From the NCBI GenBank assembly GCA_963746885.1, contig CAVVDM010000014.1, positions 186,001-250,000 of the forward strand: DNA of 64,000 nucleotides, in the 5' to 3' direction. The position numbers and the translations under genes were made by a program. The stretch is from DATARH01 sp963746885 (GTDB lineage Bacteria > Pseudomonadota > Alphaproteobacteria > ATCC43930 > CGMCC-115725). Positions 28,298 to 37,618 of the stretch are shown piece by piece. Position 1 is the stretch's first letter, and each line of letters starts with the position of its first letter. The notes below the pieces were generated by a model. That model worked only from the letters and a program-made list of their open reading frames with translations. It made no database searches and had not been told where the DNA came from.

Positions 28298-30590
28298 ATG
28301 ACGTATCTCGACAAGGCAAGTTTGAAGGTCGTCGGCACCAGGCCGATCCGTCCCGACGGGGTCGACAAGGTGGTCGGCCGCGCCAATTTCGGGGCCGACA
28401 TGACAATGGCCGGCATGCTGTGGGGCAAGATAAAGCGCAGCCCGCACGCGCACGCCCGCATCCTGTCGATCAACACCGCAAAGGCGCTGGCGTTGCCCGG
28501 CGTCAAGGCGGTGGTGACGGGCGACGATTTCCCATCGATCCCGTCGGAAGAAGCTTTCGTCGGCGAGGGACCGATGAACTTCCGCGACCTCTCGTCCAAC
28601 TGCATGGCGCGCGGCAAGGTGCTCTATGATGGCCACGCGGTTGCTGCGGTTGCTGCGACCTCGCCGGCGATCGCCGAGGAGGCCGCCGACCTGATCGAGG
28701 TGCAATACGAGGTGCTGCCGCACGTCATCGACGTCGAGGAGGCGATGAAGCCGGGCGCGCCGCTCTTGCACGACGATCTGTTCACCTCGGGCGTCGACCC
28801 CAAGCCGACCGCGCCGTCCAATATCGCCAAGCGGATCACCTTCGCGAAGGGCGACATCGCCGCCGGCTGGAAGGACGCCGAGGTCACGATCGAGCGCCGC
28901 TACACGACGCAGCCGGTGCATCAGGCCTATATCGAGCCGCATGCCTGCGTCGTCTCGGTCGGCAATGACGGCCAGTGCACGATCTGGAGCTCGAGCCAGG
29001 GCCATTTCATGGTGCGCGCCTATTGCGCCAAGCTGCTCGGCATCGACATCGCCAACATCCGCGCGATGGCGGCCGAGATCGGCGGCGGCTTCGGCGGCAA
29101 GACGCTGGTCTATCTCGAGCCGGTGGCATTGGCGCTGTCGAAGCAGGCGGGCCGCCCGGTCAAGATCGTGATGAGCCGCGAGGAGGTGTTCCGCGGCACC
29201 GGCCCGGCCGCCGGCGGCGTCATCGAGGTCAAGCTGGGCGCCAAAAAGGACGGGCGTATCGTCGCCGCCGAGTTGCTCGTCAAGCTCCAGGCCGGCGCGT
29301 TCCCGGGCTCGCCGGTCGGCCCGGCGTGCATGTGCGGCTTTGCGATGTACGATTTCCCGCATGTCAGCATCGTCGGCTATGACGTCGTGTCCAACCGCCC
29401 GAAGGTTGCGGCCTACCGCGCCCCCGGCGCGCCCAACTCGACCTTCGGCGTCGAGAGCTGCATGGACGAGTTGGCGCGCGAATTGAAGATCGAACCGCTC
29501 AAGCTGCGCGACATCAATGCCGCCAAGGACGGCACCAAGGCGGCGCATGGGCCGACCTGGGCCAATATCGGCTATCAGCAGACGCTCGATGTCGCGAAGA
29601 ACCACCCGCACATGAAGATCGCGCTCGGCCCCAACCAGGGGCGCGGCATTGCGTCGGGCTTCTGGTTCAACATCGGCGGCGAATTCGAGCGCGTCGGTGC
29701 ATATCAACGAGGACGGCACGGCCAGCGTTGTCGAGGGCAATCCCGACATCGGCGGCTCGCGCGCCTCGATGGCGATGATGGCGGCCGAGGTGCTGGGCCT
29801 GCCCTACGAGCAGGTGCGCCCGATCGTCGCCGACACCAGCTCGACCGGCTACTGCTTCCTGACCGGCGGCAGCCGCGTCACCTTTGCGACCGGCATGGCG
29901 GTGACGCAGGCGGCCGAAAAGGTCGTCGTCGAGCTGAAGAAGCGCGCCGCGATGATCTGGGACATCAGCCCCGAGGCGGTCGAGTGGAAGGACGGCAAAG
30001 CCTATCCGGCCGGCCCCAACGCCGGCAGCTTCGAGCCGCTATCGATCCCCGAGATCGCGATGAAGGCCGGTCGCACCGGCGGACCGATTGCGGCCGAGGT
30101 AGCGATCAACGCACAGGGCGCCGGCGCCGGCTTTGCGACGCATATCTGCGACGTCGAGGTCGACCGCGAAACGGGGCACGTCAAGCTCCTGCGCTATACC
30201 GCGATCCAGGATGTCGGCCGGGCGATCCACCCCGCCTATGTCGAGGGCCAGATCCAGGGCGGCGTCACGCAGGGCGTCGGCTGGGCGCTCAACGAGGAAT
30301 ACGTCTACGACAAGAACGGGCGGCTCGATAACGCGGGCTTCCTCGACTACCGCGTGCCGGTCGCGTCCGACATGCCGATGATCGAAGCGGTTATGGTCGA
30401 GGTGCCGAACCCGCGGCATCCGTTCGGCGCGCGCGGCGTCGGCGAGGTGCCGATCGTGCCGCCGATGGCGGCCGTTGCCAATGCGGTGCGCGACGCGGTG
30501 GGGCTGGCGATGCGCGACCTGCCGATCTCGCCGCCCAAGCTGCGTGCCGCCCTCGACGCCGAAACCCCACCGCGCCTCGCCGCGGAGTAG
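28298..30590 (+). CDS. Molybdenum hydroxylase large subunit (second of two), frameshifted
   Basis: This paralogue of the upstream gene aligns from MTYLDKASLKVVGTRPIRPD to the last residues. The ATG at 28298 has GGAG just upstream; an in-frame ATG at 28286 is less likely by comparison with the first copy. It has EIGGGFGGKTLVYLEPVALA, AYRAPGAPNS and GARGVGEVPIVPP. The frame breaks near 29687 at GGCGAATTCGAGC. The first copy has GGCGAATCGAGC at the same place (about 27314), which shows directly that an extra T is present here. After repair the protein is about 763 residues and intact. Confidence 0.93.
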
Positions 30591-30617
30591 CGCTGCTCAC
30601 ATGCCGATGTCGACCTC

Positions 30618-30690
30618 CCTAATTCCGTCACCCCCGGGCTTGACCCGGGGGTCGATGGATGGCCGGGTCAAGCCCGGCCATGACGGATAA
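30618..30690. repeat. Dispersed palindromic repeat (type A)
   Basis: The arms CCCCCGGGCTTGACCCGGGG and GATGGCCGGGTCAAGCCCGG, the latter ending CCATGACGG, form hairpins between the second large subunit and the MoaD-like gene. An in-frame ATG inside this repeat (30680) was rejected as the start of that gene. Confidence 0.75.
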
Positions 30691-30706
30691 GGGCAAGGCC
30701 TCCGCC

Positions 30707-30955
30707 ATGCCGCACGTCATAATCGCCGGCATGGCGGCGCGCCGGTTTACCGGCGGGCTCGGCGAATTCGACGTCGAAGCCAACACGGTGCGCCGCATGA
30801 TCACCGAATTGGAGCGCCGCTTTCCCGGCCTCGGCCGACAGATCGACGAGAGCATGGCGGTGGCGATCGACGGCGAAATCTTCCAGGACGCCTATCTGGC
30901 GCCGCTCAACCCCGACAGCGAAATCGTCCTGATCCCCAAGATCGGCGGCGGCTGA
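30707..30955 (+). CDS. MoaD/ThiS-family sulfur-carrier-like protein
   Basis: The 82-residue protein has the beta-grasp pattern of MoaD/ThiS and ends in IPKIGGG; a C-terminal Gly-Gly is the functional tail that is adenylated and thiocarboxylated. Supporting segments are VRRMITELERRFPGLGRQID and MAVAIDGEIFQDAYLAPLNP. It is preceded only by a palindromic repeat after the two molybdenum hydroxylase large subunits, so it may feed sulfur into their cofactor or its sulfido ligand. Relatives of this short type are common beside other operons too, so a general role cannot be excluded. ATG 30707 is the start giving the normal length. Confidence 0.85.
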   Translation: MPHVIIAGMAARRFTGGLGEFDVEANTVRRMITELERRFPGLGRQIDESMAVAIDGEIFQDAYLAPLNPDSEIVLIPKIGGG

Positions 30956-31001
30956 TGCGCGGCTTCGGGGAGCGGCTTTCGGCTGACCCGACGGTCTCAG
31001 C

Positions 31002-32009
31002 CTAGTTGCTCGTCGGGCCTCGCGGCTGCCAGTGGGGCGCCTGCTCCAGCGCCTTGTCGATCTGGGGCTGGGGCATCGTGGCGAGTAGCGCATCGCGCTC
31101 CTTGACGGCGCTGGCGTGCCCCTGCGCAGCGGCAAGGGTGAACCATTTCAGCGCTGCGACATCGTCACGGGGCACGCCGGTGCCGTGCCGGTAACCGATC
31201 GCCAGGAGATATTGCCCCGCCGCATCGCCCTGTTCGGCGGCACGACGAAACGCATCGAGGGCTGCCGCGAAATCCTGCTGCACGCCGCTTCCCTTCGCAT
31301 ACAGCAGCCCGAGGCTGTCAAGCGCCGGGGCGTAGTTCTGCGCTGCCGCCCGCCGGTACCATTGCGCCGCCATCGCCGGGTTCGGCGCGCCGCCGTCGCC
31401 CTGCTCGAAAATTTTTCCGAGATTGTAGGCGGCCTTGACGCTACCCGCCTTCGCGGCCTTTGCGAAAGTCTTGGCCGCTGTCGCCGGATCTTTTGGTCCG
31501 CCCTGGCCGCGATACTGCTGCAGCGCGAGATTGTTCAACGCCTGCGCGTCGCCCTGCGCCGCTGCTGCGGTGTACCAGCGTCGTGCGAGCGCGTAGTCGC
31601 GGGCAACCCCGCGGCCTTTTTCGTACATGACCGCCAGGTTGAACTGCGCGATTACATACCCTGCCGCCGCTGCCCCGGCATACCACCCGACCGCCGCCGC
31701 GAGGTCATGCAGCGGCCCATCCTCCTCGGCGATGCAGCCGAGATTGTTCTGGGCGACCGGGTTGCCCCACTCGGCAAGGGGCAACCAAATTCGCCGGGCG
31801 CGAGCGAAATCGCCGGCCCGGTAGGCGGCAAGGCCCGCCTCGAACGAGACGCTGCCGGCCGGATCCCCGACCGCTGCCGGAGCCGTCTCGTCAGCGAAAG
31901 CCGATACGCTCCCGCCCCGGGAGACAATCGGCAACACCCCGATCGCGGTGGCGGCGATCAGGGCTCGCCAACCGCTTGCAGCCCGCCCTTCCATAGGGAT
32001 CGCGCGCAT
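31002..32009 (-). CDS. Sel1-repeat (TPR-like) exported protein
   Basis: This 335-residue protein has an N-terminal hydrophobic segment, ALIAATAIGVLPIVS, that acts as a signal peptide or anchor. It is followed by about six Sel1-type repeats of roughly 36 residues, for example AQFNLAVMYEKGRGVARDYA, AALDSLGLLYAKGSGVQQDF and GQYLLAIGYRHGTGVPRDDV. Sel1 proteins are scaffolds for protein contacts, often in envelope processes. The N-terminal annotated start MRAIPMEGRAASG has an alternative Met six residues in. It diverges from the GMC oxidoreductase gene with about 130 bp between. Confidence 0.88.
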   Translation of the reverse strand: MRAIPMEGRAASGWRALIAATAIGVLPIVSRGGSVSAFADETAPAAVGDPAGSVSFEAGLAAYRAGDFARARRIWLPLAEWGNPVAQNNLGCIAEEDGPLHDLAAAVGWYAGAAAAGYVIAQFNLAVMYEKGRGVARDYALARRWYTAAAAQGDAQALNNLALQQYRGQGGPKDPATAAKTFAKAAKAGSVKAAYNLGKIFEQGDGGAPNPAMAAQWYRRAAAQNYAPALDSLGLLYAKGSGVQQDFAAALDAFRRAAEQGDAAGQYLLAIGYRHGTGVPRDDVAALKWFTLAAAQGHASAVKERDALLATMPQPQIDKALEQAPHWQPRGPTSN

Positions 32010-32136
32010 CGTGAGTTCTCATCAGGCGGCCTCGTGCCGAACATAGCGCGTTTGCGTTTGCGTGGCGCTCTTGCTCCCCGCAAGCGCCAGTCGATAACAT
32101 CGTTGGCAAGATCGGCGAACCGAATTGGGGCAGGGA

Positions 32137-33840
32137 ATGACCTACGATTACATTATCGTCGGCGGCGGCTCGGCCGGATCGGTGATGGCCAATCGGCTGT
32201 CGGCGAAGAGCGCCAATCAGGTGCTGGTTTGCGAGGCGGGGCAGGACACGCCGGACGGCAAGGTGCCGCCAGAGATCCTCGATTCCTACCCCGGCACCGC
32301 CTATTTCGATCCGCGCTTTCACTGGCAGGCGCTCAAGGTCCACACCCAGGTCGTGTCGCACAACCGGCCCGAGGAGCGGCCGCCGTTGCGCAAATACGAG
32401 CAGGCGCGGGTGCTCGGCGGCGGCTCGTCGATCAACGGCCAGCTCGCCAATCGCGGCGCGCCCACCGATTACGACGAGTGGGAGGCGAAGGGCGCGCAGG
32501 GCTGGAACTGGAACGCCGTGTTGCCCTACTTCAAGAAGGTCGAGCGCGACATGGATTTCGACGGCCCCTGGCACGGCAAGGAGGGCCGCATCCCGGTGCG
32601 CCGCATCTGGCCCGATCTGTGGAACGGCCACGCCCAGGCGGTCGCCGCCGCGTTCAAGGAGGCCGGCTACGACTACATCGAAGACCAGAACGGCGAATAC
32701 AAGGACGGCTACTTTCCGATCACGATCTCCAACCTCTACGACCGGCGGGTGTCGGCGGCGATCGGCTATCTCGACAACGGCACGAGGCGGCGCCCGAACC
32801 TGACGATCTCGGCCGAGACGCAGGTTATGGAGCTGTTGTTCGAGGGGACAAAGTGCGTCGGGGTCAAGGCATTGGTCCAGGGCCGCGAGACCGAGTTCCG
32901 CGGCAACGAAGTCATCGTGTCGTCGGGGGCGATCCATTCGCCGGCGCACCTGTTGCGCGCCGGGATCGGCCCGGCCGGGGCGTTGCGCGATGTCGGCGTT
33001 GCGGTGCGCGCCAATCTGGCCGGGGTCGGGCAGCGGCTGATGGACCATCCGTCGGTCTCGGTGTCGTCGTTCATGAAGCCGCAAGCGCGCGTCAACGGGC
33101 TGACCCGCCGCCACATCCTGTTGGCATTGCGCTACAGCTCGGAGACCCCGGGCGTCGCGCCGGGCGACATGTTTGTCGCCGTCGTCAGCAAATCGGCCTG
33201 GCACGCCGTCGGCGAGCAGATCGCCTCGCAGCTCGTCTGCGTCTACAAGACATTGTCCGAAACGGGCCAGGTCAAGCTCGCGTCGCGCGACTGGCGGGCC
33301 GAGCCGATCGTCGAGTTCAACCTGCTGTCTGACCGGCGCGACCTCGACCGCCTGATGGACGGCTTTCGCCGCCTCGGCGCGATGCACCTGTCGGCGGCGC
33401 TGAAGGAGGCGGTCAGCGACCCGTTCCCGGCGAGCTACAGCGACCGGGTGCGCCAGATCGGCATCGTCAACGACAAGAACCGGCGGCTCACCTCCGTCAT
33501 CGCCAAGTTGCTCGACGGGCCGGACTGGCTGCGGCGCTGGATCATCGACCGCTTCATCGTCGAGGGCTACCGCTTCGACCAGCTGATGACCGACGACGAC
33601 GCATTGGAAGCCTTCATCCGCCAGATGGCGATCGGGGTGTGGCACGCCACCTGCACCTGCCGCATGGGTGCCGACGACGACCCGATGGCGGTCACCGACA
33701 ACCAGGGAAGGGTGCGCGGCGTCGCGGGATTGCGCGTCGTCGACGCCTCGCTGTTTCCCGCGGTGCCCTGCGCCAACACCAATTTTCCGACATTGATGAC
33801 GGCCGAGAAAATCAGCGACATGATGCTGGCTGGCGCGTAA
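32137..33840 (+). CDS. GMC-family FAD-dependent oxidoreductase
   Basis: The 567-residue enzyme belongs to the glucose-methanol-choline family, oxidising an alcohol with FAD. The ADP-binding fold is YDYIIVGGGSAGSVMANRLS, the two GMC signatures are RVLGGGSSINGQLANRGAPT and SSGAIHSPAHLLRAGIG, and the catalytic His is in IGVWHATCTCRMG with the second active-site position in CANTNFPTLM. The start at 32137 (MTYDYIIVGG) puts the dinucleotide fold at the very N-terminus, as usual, with GGGGCAGGGA upstream. A cupin gene follows 26 bp later, probably co-transcribed. Confidence 0.93.
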   Translation: MTYDYIIVGGGSAGSVMANRLSAKSANQVLVCEAGQDTPDGKVPPEILDSYPGTAYFDPRFHWQALKVHTQVVSHNRPEERPPLRKYEQARVLGGGSSINGQLANRGAPTDYDEWEAKGAQGWNWNAVLPYFKKVERDMDFDGPWHGKEGRIPVRRIWPDLWNGHAQAVAAAFKEAGYDYIEDQNGEYKDGYFPITISNLYDRRVSAAIGYLDNGTRRRPNLTISAETQVMELLFEGTKCVGVKALVQGRETEFRGNEVIVSSGAIHSPAHLLRAGIGPAGALRDVGVAVRANLAGVGQRLMDHPSVSVSSFMKPQARVNGLTRRHILLALRYSSETPGVAPGDMFVAVVSKSAWHAVGEQIASQLVCVYKTLSETGQVKLASRDWRAEPIVEFNLLSDRRDLDRLMDGFRRLGAMHLSAALKEAVSDPFPASYSDRVRQIGIVNDKNRRLTSVIAKLLDGPDWLRRWIIDRFIVEGYRFDQLMTDDDALEAFIRQMAIGVWHATCTCRMGADDDPMAVTDNQGRVRGVAGLRVVDASLFPAVPCANTNFPTLMTAEKISDMMLAGA

Positions 33841-33866
33841 CCCCTGCCATTGTGTGGAGAGTTTGC

Positions 33867-34337
33867 ATGAGTTCCGGCACCGATACTGCTGCCCTGACGC
33901 CGCGCATCGTCGCGGCGGAAGACGCGGAGCCAATTCGGCCGTTCGGCATCGACATGCGGGTCATGCTCGGGGCCGCGGCGACCGGCGGCGCGTTCTCGGC
34001 GATCATCGCTGAGCTGAAGCCCGGCGAGGGCCCGCCGCCGCACCTGCATCGCGACCGCGAGGAATATTTCTACGTGCTCGACGGCACCTATTCGATGAGC
34101 GTCAACGGCGCGGAACCGGCGACGATCGGGCCGGGAGCGCTGGTGTTCGTGCCGCGGGGCACGGTGCACACCTTCAGCAATATCGGAAAGACGACCGGCC
34201 GACTGCTTGAATGGACCATCCCGGGCAGCAACGAGCCCTATTTCCGTGCCGTGCATGACATGGAAGCCGGCAGTGGCTTCGACCCGGAGCGGTTCGCCGA
34301 GATAAACCGGCGCTTCGCCACCGAATTTCCCGGCTGA
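33867..34337 (+). CDS. Cupin-domain protein
   Basis: The 156-residue single cupin shows motif 1 as PGEGPPPHLHRDREEYFYVL, with two His and a Glu as likely metal ligands, and motif 2 as PGALVFVPRGTVHTFSNIG with the third His. The C-terminal part is rich in charged residues. Cupins of this type bind a metal and act on small hydrophobic or sugar-like compounds; the substrate is unknown. It follows the GMC oxidoreductase closely and may act on its product. TGTGGAGAG precedes the ATG. Confidence 0.88.
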   Translation: MSSGTDTAALTPRIVAAEDAEPIRPFGIDMRVMLGAAATGGAFSAIIAELKPGEGPPPHLHRDREEYFYVLDGTYSMSVNGAEPATIGPGALVFVPRGTVHTFSNIGKTTGRLLEWTIPGSNEPYFRAVHDMEAGSGFDPERFAEINRRFATEFPG

Positions 34338-34620
34338 GCCGGCGCGCGGGGCCGGACACGATACGATGCCGGCCGGCGGCCCAATCTTGCGGCTAATCCC
34401 GGCCGGCACGCTCGCCCGGATCGCGGCACTGCGCGCGCGGTGGGCCGGGAGGCGGTCGCGCCGGCTGGGCGGTCAGCCGCACGGCGCCGGGCCGGACCGC
34501 GCCGATCGGCTGGACCGGCAGGTTACCCATTATCGGGCGTCGGGTGCGCTGCCGCGCTGGGACCCGTAAGGCTTGTGCCGACGCCGGCCGTCACGGCACC
34601 GGCGACACAGGGAGGCTTTG

Positions 34621-35631
34621 ATGCGTTTCGGAGTTTTCGACCATCTCGACGACAGCGGCGCGCCGCTCGGCCGGCATTACGAGGACCGGCTCAAGCTGAT
34701 CGAGGCCTATGACCGGGCCGGGTTCTACGGCTACCACCTCGCCGAGCACCACAACACGCCGCTCGGCTACGCGCCCTCGCCCGGCATCTTTCTGTCGGCC
34801 GTGGCGCAGCGTACCCGGCATATCAAGTTCGGGCCGATGGTCTATCTGTTGCCGCTCTACCACCCGCTGCGCCTGATAGACGAAGTCTGCATGCTCGACC
34901 AGATGAGCGGCGGGCGGTTCCTCTACGGCGTCGGGCGCGGCATCTCGCCGATCGAGGTCGGCTTTTACGGCGTCGATTTCGCCACCGGCATGGAGCAGTT
35001 CCGCGAGGCCTACGACGCGATCAAGATCGGCCTGACCGAGGACGAGCTGAACTATCATGGCAAGTTCTACGATTTCGACCATGTGCCGATCGCCCTGAAG
35101 CCGGCGCAGAAGCCGTTTCCCGAACTGTGGTACGGCACCAGCCGGCCCGACAGCATTCCGTGGGCCGCCAGGGAGGGCGCCCATATCGTGACGTTGCGCG
35201 ACAACCAGACGGCGCGCGCGATCATCGAGCTATACAAATCCGAGTGGAAGAAGCTCGGCCGGAACGTGGCAGACATGCCGCTGATGGGCATCAACCGCCA
35301 CCTCGTCGTCGCCGATACCGAGGCGGCGGCGCGCGATATCGCCCGGCGCGCCTATCCCAGTTGGCGCGGCAACATGGAGCGGCTGTGGGCGAAGTATGGC
35401 GTGCCGTTCCCGCTCGGGGCGTCATTGCCGCAGGGGTGGGACGCGCTGCAGGACCACGGCCATGCAATCGCCGGTACGCCGAGCCAGGTGCGCGACTACA
35501 TCGCCCGCCAGATCGAGGAAGCCGGCGCCACCTATTTCGTCTGCGATTTCGCGTTCGGCACCATGAGCCACGCGGAGGCATTGCGCTCGGCCGAACTGTT
35601 CGCCGGCGAAATCATGCCGGCTTTGGCCTGA
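34621..35631 (+). CDS. LLM-class flavin-dependent oxidoreductase
   Basis: The 336-residue luciferase-like monooxygenase uses reduced FMN to oxygenate a small substrate. It starts MRFGVFDHLDDSGAPLGRHY and has GFYGYHLAEHHNTPLGYAPS (the conserved AEHH element), LYHPLRLIDEVCMLDQMSGG and GVGRGISPIEVGFYGVD, all standard for bacterial LLM proteins. GGGAGGCTTTG just upstream supports the ATG at 34621. The preceding 283 bp after the cupin gene hold no gene I would support. It stands alone, so the substrate cannot be guessed. Confidence 0.9.
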   Translation: MRFGVFDHLDDSGAPLGRHYEDRLKLIEAYDRAGFYGYHLAEHHNTPLGYAPSPGIFLSAVAQRTRHIKFGPMVYLLPLYHPLRLIDEVCMLDQMSGGRFLYGVGRGISPIEVGFYGVDFATGMEQFREAYDAIKIGLTEDELNYHGKFYDFDHVPIALKPAQKPFPELWYGTSRPDSIPWAAREGAHIVTLRDNQTARAIIELYKSEWKKLGRNVADMPLMGINRHLVVADTEAAARDIARRAYPSWRGNMERLWAKYGVPFPLGASLPQGWDALQDHGHAIAGTPSQVRDYIARQIEEAGATYFVCDFAFGTMSHAEALRSAELFAGEIMPALA

Positions 35632-35684
35632 CCCACGACGCAGGCCGGTATATGGCCGCATACAGCGACTACCGGAACGCCCAG

Positions 35685-35897
35685 CTAATGCTTGGTCTTC
35701 TCCGTCGTTGTCGTCGTCGTCATGGCGCCGGCAGGTGCAGGCGCCGAGGTCGTTGTCCGCTCTGTCGTCGTCTTGCCGCTGTGATTACCGAAATAGCCGC
35801 CGGAATAGATGAACGCTCCTAACCCGACGAGGACGACCAAGCCGCCCACGATGAAGTATAAAAGACCATTGCCACCGCCATTTGAGTTTTCAGCCAT
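35685..35897 (-). CDS. Small single-pass membrane protein
   Basis: The 70-residue protein has one transmembrane helix, LLYFIVGGLVVLVGLGAFIY, between a short polar N-terminus (MAENSNGGGNG) and a Thr-rich tail (TTTERTTTSAPAPAG and TTTTTTEKTKH). Such proteins are frequent in alphaproteobacteria and have no known function. It is convergent with the luciferase-like gene. A second, even shorter hydrophobic ORF lies directly upstream on the same strand. Confidence 0.65.
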   Translation of the reverse strand: MAENSNGGGNGLLYFIVGGLVVLVGLGAFIYSGGYFGNHSGKTTTERTTTSAPAPAGAMTTTTTTEKTKH

Positions 35898-35930
35898 CTA
35901 GATTTCCTCGACCTCTGTTACAAGCCGTAG

Positions 35931-36011
35931 CTACCGCCGCTGGTTGGGTCCCCAATAACCACCACCATTAAAGAACAGAACAACCACGAGAATAACGATA
36001 AGCAGTCCCAA
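35931..36011 (-). CDS. Possible 26-residue membrane microprotein
   Basis: A TTG start at 36011, preceded by GGAGAGAGTC, opens a frame of 26 codons reading LGLLIVILVVVLFFNGGGYW followed by GPNQRR and a stop. The composition (one hydrophobic helix and a Gly-Tyr-Trp tail) resembles short DUF3309-like membrane peptides. It lies 33 bp upstream of the small membrane protein gene, same strand. The evidence is composition and ribosome-binding site only. Confidence 0.35.
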   Translation of the reverse strand: MGLLIVILVVVLFFNGGGYWGPNQRR

Positions 36012-36175
36012 GACTCTCTCCAAACACTGGACCCGTTGTCCTCATTACATGCGCTGAGAGATGCCGATTCGTCGACCCTCGGAATTTACCTAGACCGCCC
36101 TGACTTGAGGCCGACTCGCGGCGGTGGATCCCGGGTCCAGCCCATGGGGCCGCCCTGGGAGGACCCGTTGCGGCG

Positions 36176-37511
36176 TCAGCTTGCCGCCGCCATCGCGCCG
36201 CGCCAGGCGGCGAGATCGGCGAGCGCGCGGCGGGCGACGAGCGGCTTGCGCTCGGCATGGCGCCCCGGATCGGGCGAGAGCGGCGGGAACAGGCCGAAAT
36301 TGACGTTCATCGGCTGAAAGCCGCGTGCGTCGGCGCCGCCGGTGATATGGCGGAGCAGGGCGCCGAGTGCGGTCGTCGCCGGCGGCGGCGCCATCTCGCG
36401 GCCAAGCCGCGCCGCCGCCGCGAATTGCCCGGCGAGCAGCCCGATCGCGGCGCTCTCGACATAGCCCTCGACGCCGGTAATCTGGCCGGCGAAGCGCAGC
36501 CGCGGCATGGCTTTGAGGCGCAGCCTCTCGTCGAGCAGCCGCGGGCTGTTGAGGAAGGTGTTGCGATGCAGGCCGCCCAGCCGCGCGAACTCGGCGCGCT
36601 CCAGCCCGGGGATCAGGCGGAACACAAGCTGCTGCGCGCCATGCCGCAATTTCGTCTGGAAGCCGACCATGTTGTAGAGCGTCGCCAGCGCGTTGTCCTG
36701 GCGCAGCTGCACGACGGCGTGCGGGCGCTGCCCGGTGCGCGGGTCGCGCAGCCCGACCGGCTTCATCGGGCCGAAGCGCAACGTCTCGGGGCCGCGCGCC
36801 GCCATGATCTCGACCGGCAGGCAGGCCTCGAAATAGGGCGTCCGCTTCTCCCATTCGCGGAATTCGATCGTCTCGCCGGCGAGCAGCGCGGCGACAAAGG
36901 CCGCGTATTGCTCGCGGTCGAGCGGACAGTTGATGTAGTCGGCGCCCTCTCCCTTGTCATAGCGCGACTGGAACCAGGCCTTGTCGAAATCGATCGTGTC
37001 GCGGTAAACGATCGGCGCGATCGCATCGAAAAAGGCGAGCGACTCCTCGCCGGTCAGCGCCGCCAATGCCGCGGCCAGGGCCGGGGAGGTCAGCGGTCCG
37101 GTCGCGATGATGACCTCGTCCCACTCGGGCGGCGGCAGCCCGGCCACCTCCTCGCGGCGGATCTCGACGAGCTTCTCGGCCGCCAGCGCCGCCTCGACCG
37201 CGGCGGAAAACCCGACCCGGTCGACCGCCAGCGCGCCGCCCGCCGGCACCTTGCACATATCGGCGGCGCGCAGGATCGAGCGAGAAGCAGCGCCGCATCT
37301 CCTCGTGCAGCAGCCCGACGGCGTTGCGCTCGGCATCGTCCGAGCGCAGCGAATTCGAGCATACCAGCTCGGCCAGCCCCGCCCCCTGATGCGCCTCGGT
37401 GCCCCGCACCGGCCGCATCTCGTGCAAGACGACCGGCACGCCCGCGCGCGCCACCTGCCACGCCGCCTCGCTGCCGGCGAGCCCGCCGCCGATGATGTGG
37501 ATGGGGTTCAT
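36176..37511 (-). CDS. trmFO: Methylenetetrahydrofolate-tRNA-(uracil-5-)-methyltransferase, frameshifted
   Basis: TrmFO makes m5U54 in the T-loop of tRNAs using folate and FAD. The N-terminus is MNPIHIIGGGLAGSEAAWQV (FAD fold), then VVLHEMRPVRGTEAHQGAGL and AELVCSNSLRSDD, a family hallmark with its cysteine. The frame breaks near 37280 (CGCTCGATCCTG; deleting one base gives LILRAADMCKVPAG). It then continues to EGADYINCPLDREQYAAFVA, FGPMKPVGLRDP and QPMNVNFGLFPPL. The start at 37511 matches the family; total length after repair is about 445 residues. It is divergent from the cyclase-STAND gene, about 107 bp apart. Confidence 0.93.
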
Positions 37512-37618
37512 GGGGATTAATTGCGCTTGGCAAGCAAATGCCGCAAGGCGCTCTGTCGGCAATACGCGCCGCGGGTGTGGTAATGTCTGCTCAACTTGTT
37601 GAATGAGGGTCAGGGAGA

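Noticed and set aside
24443..30590. Aerobic CO dehydrogenase (coxMSL)
   Set aside because: Neither large subunit has the form I or form II active-site loop; both have AYRAPGAP.
34366..34569. 67-codon ORF between the cupin and luciferase-like genes
   Set aside because: Arg/Gly-rich composition, no ribosome-binding site and no recognisable domain; probably a chance frame.
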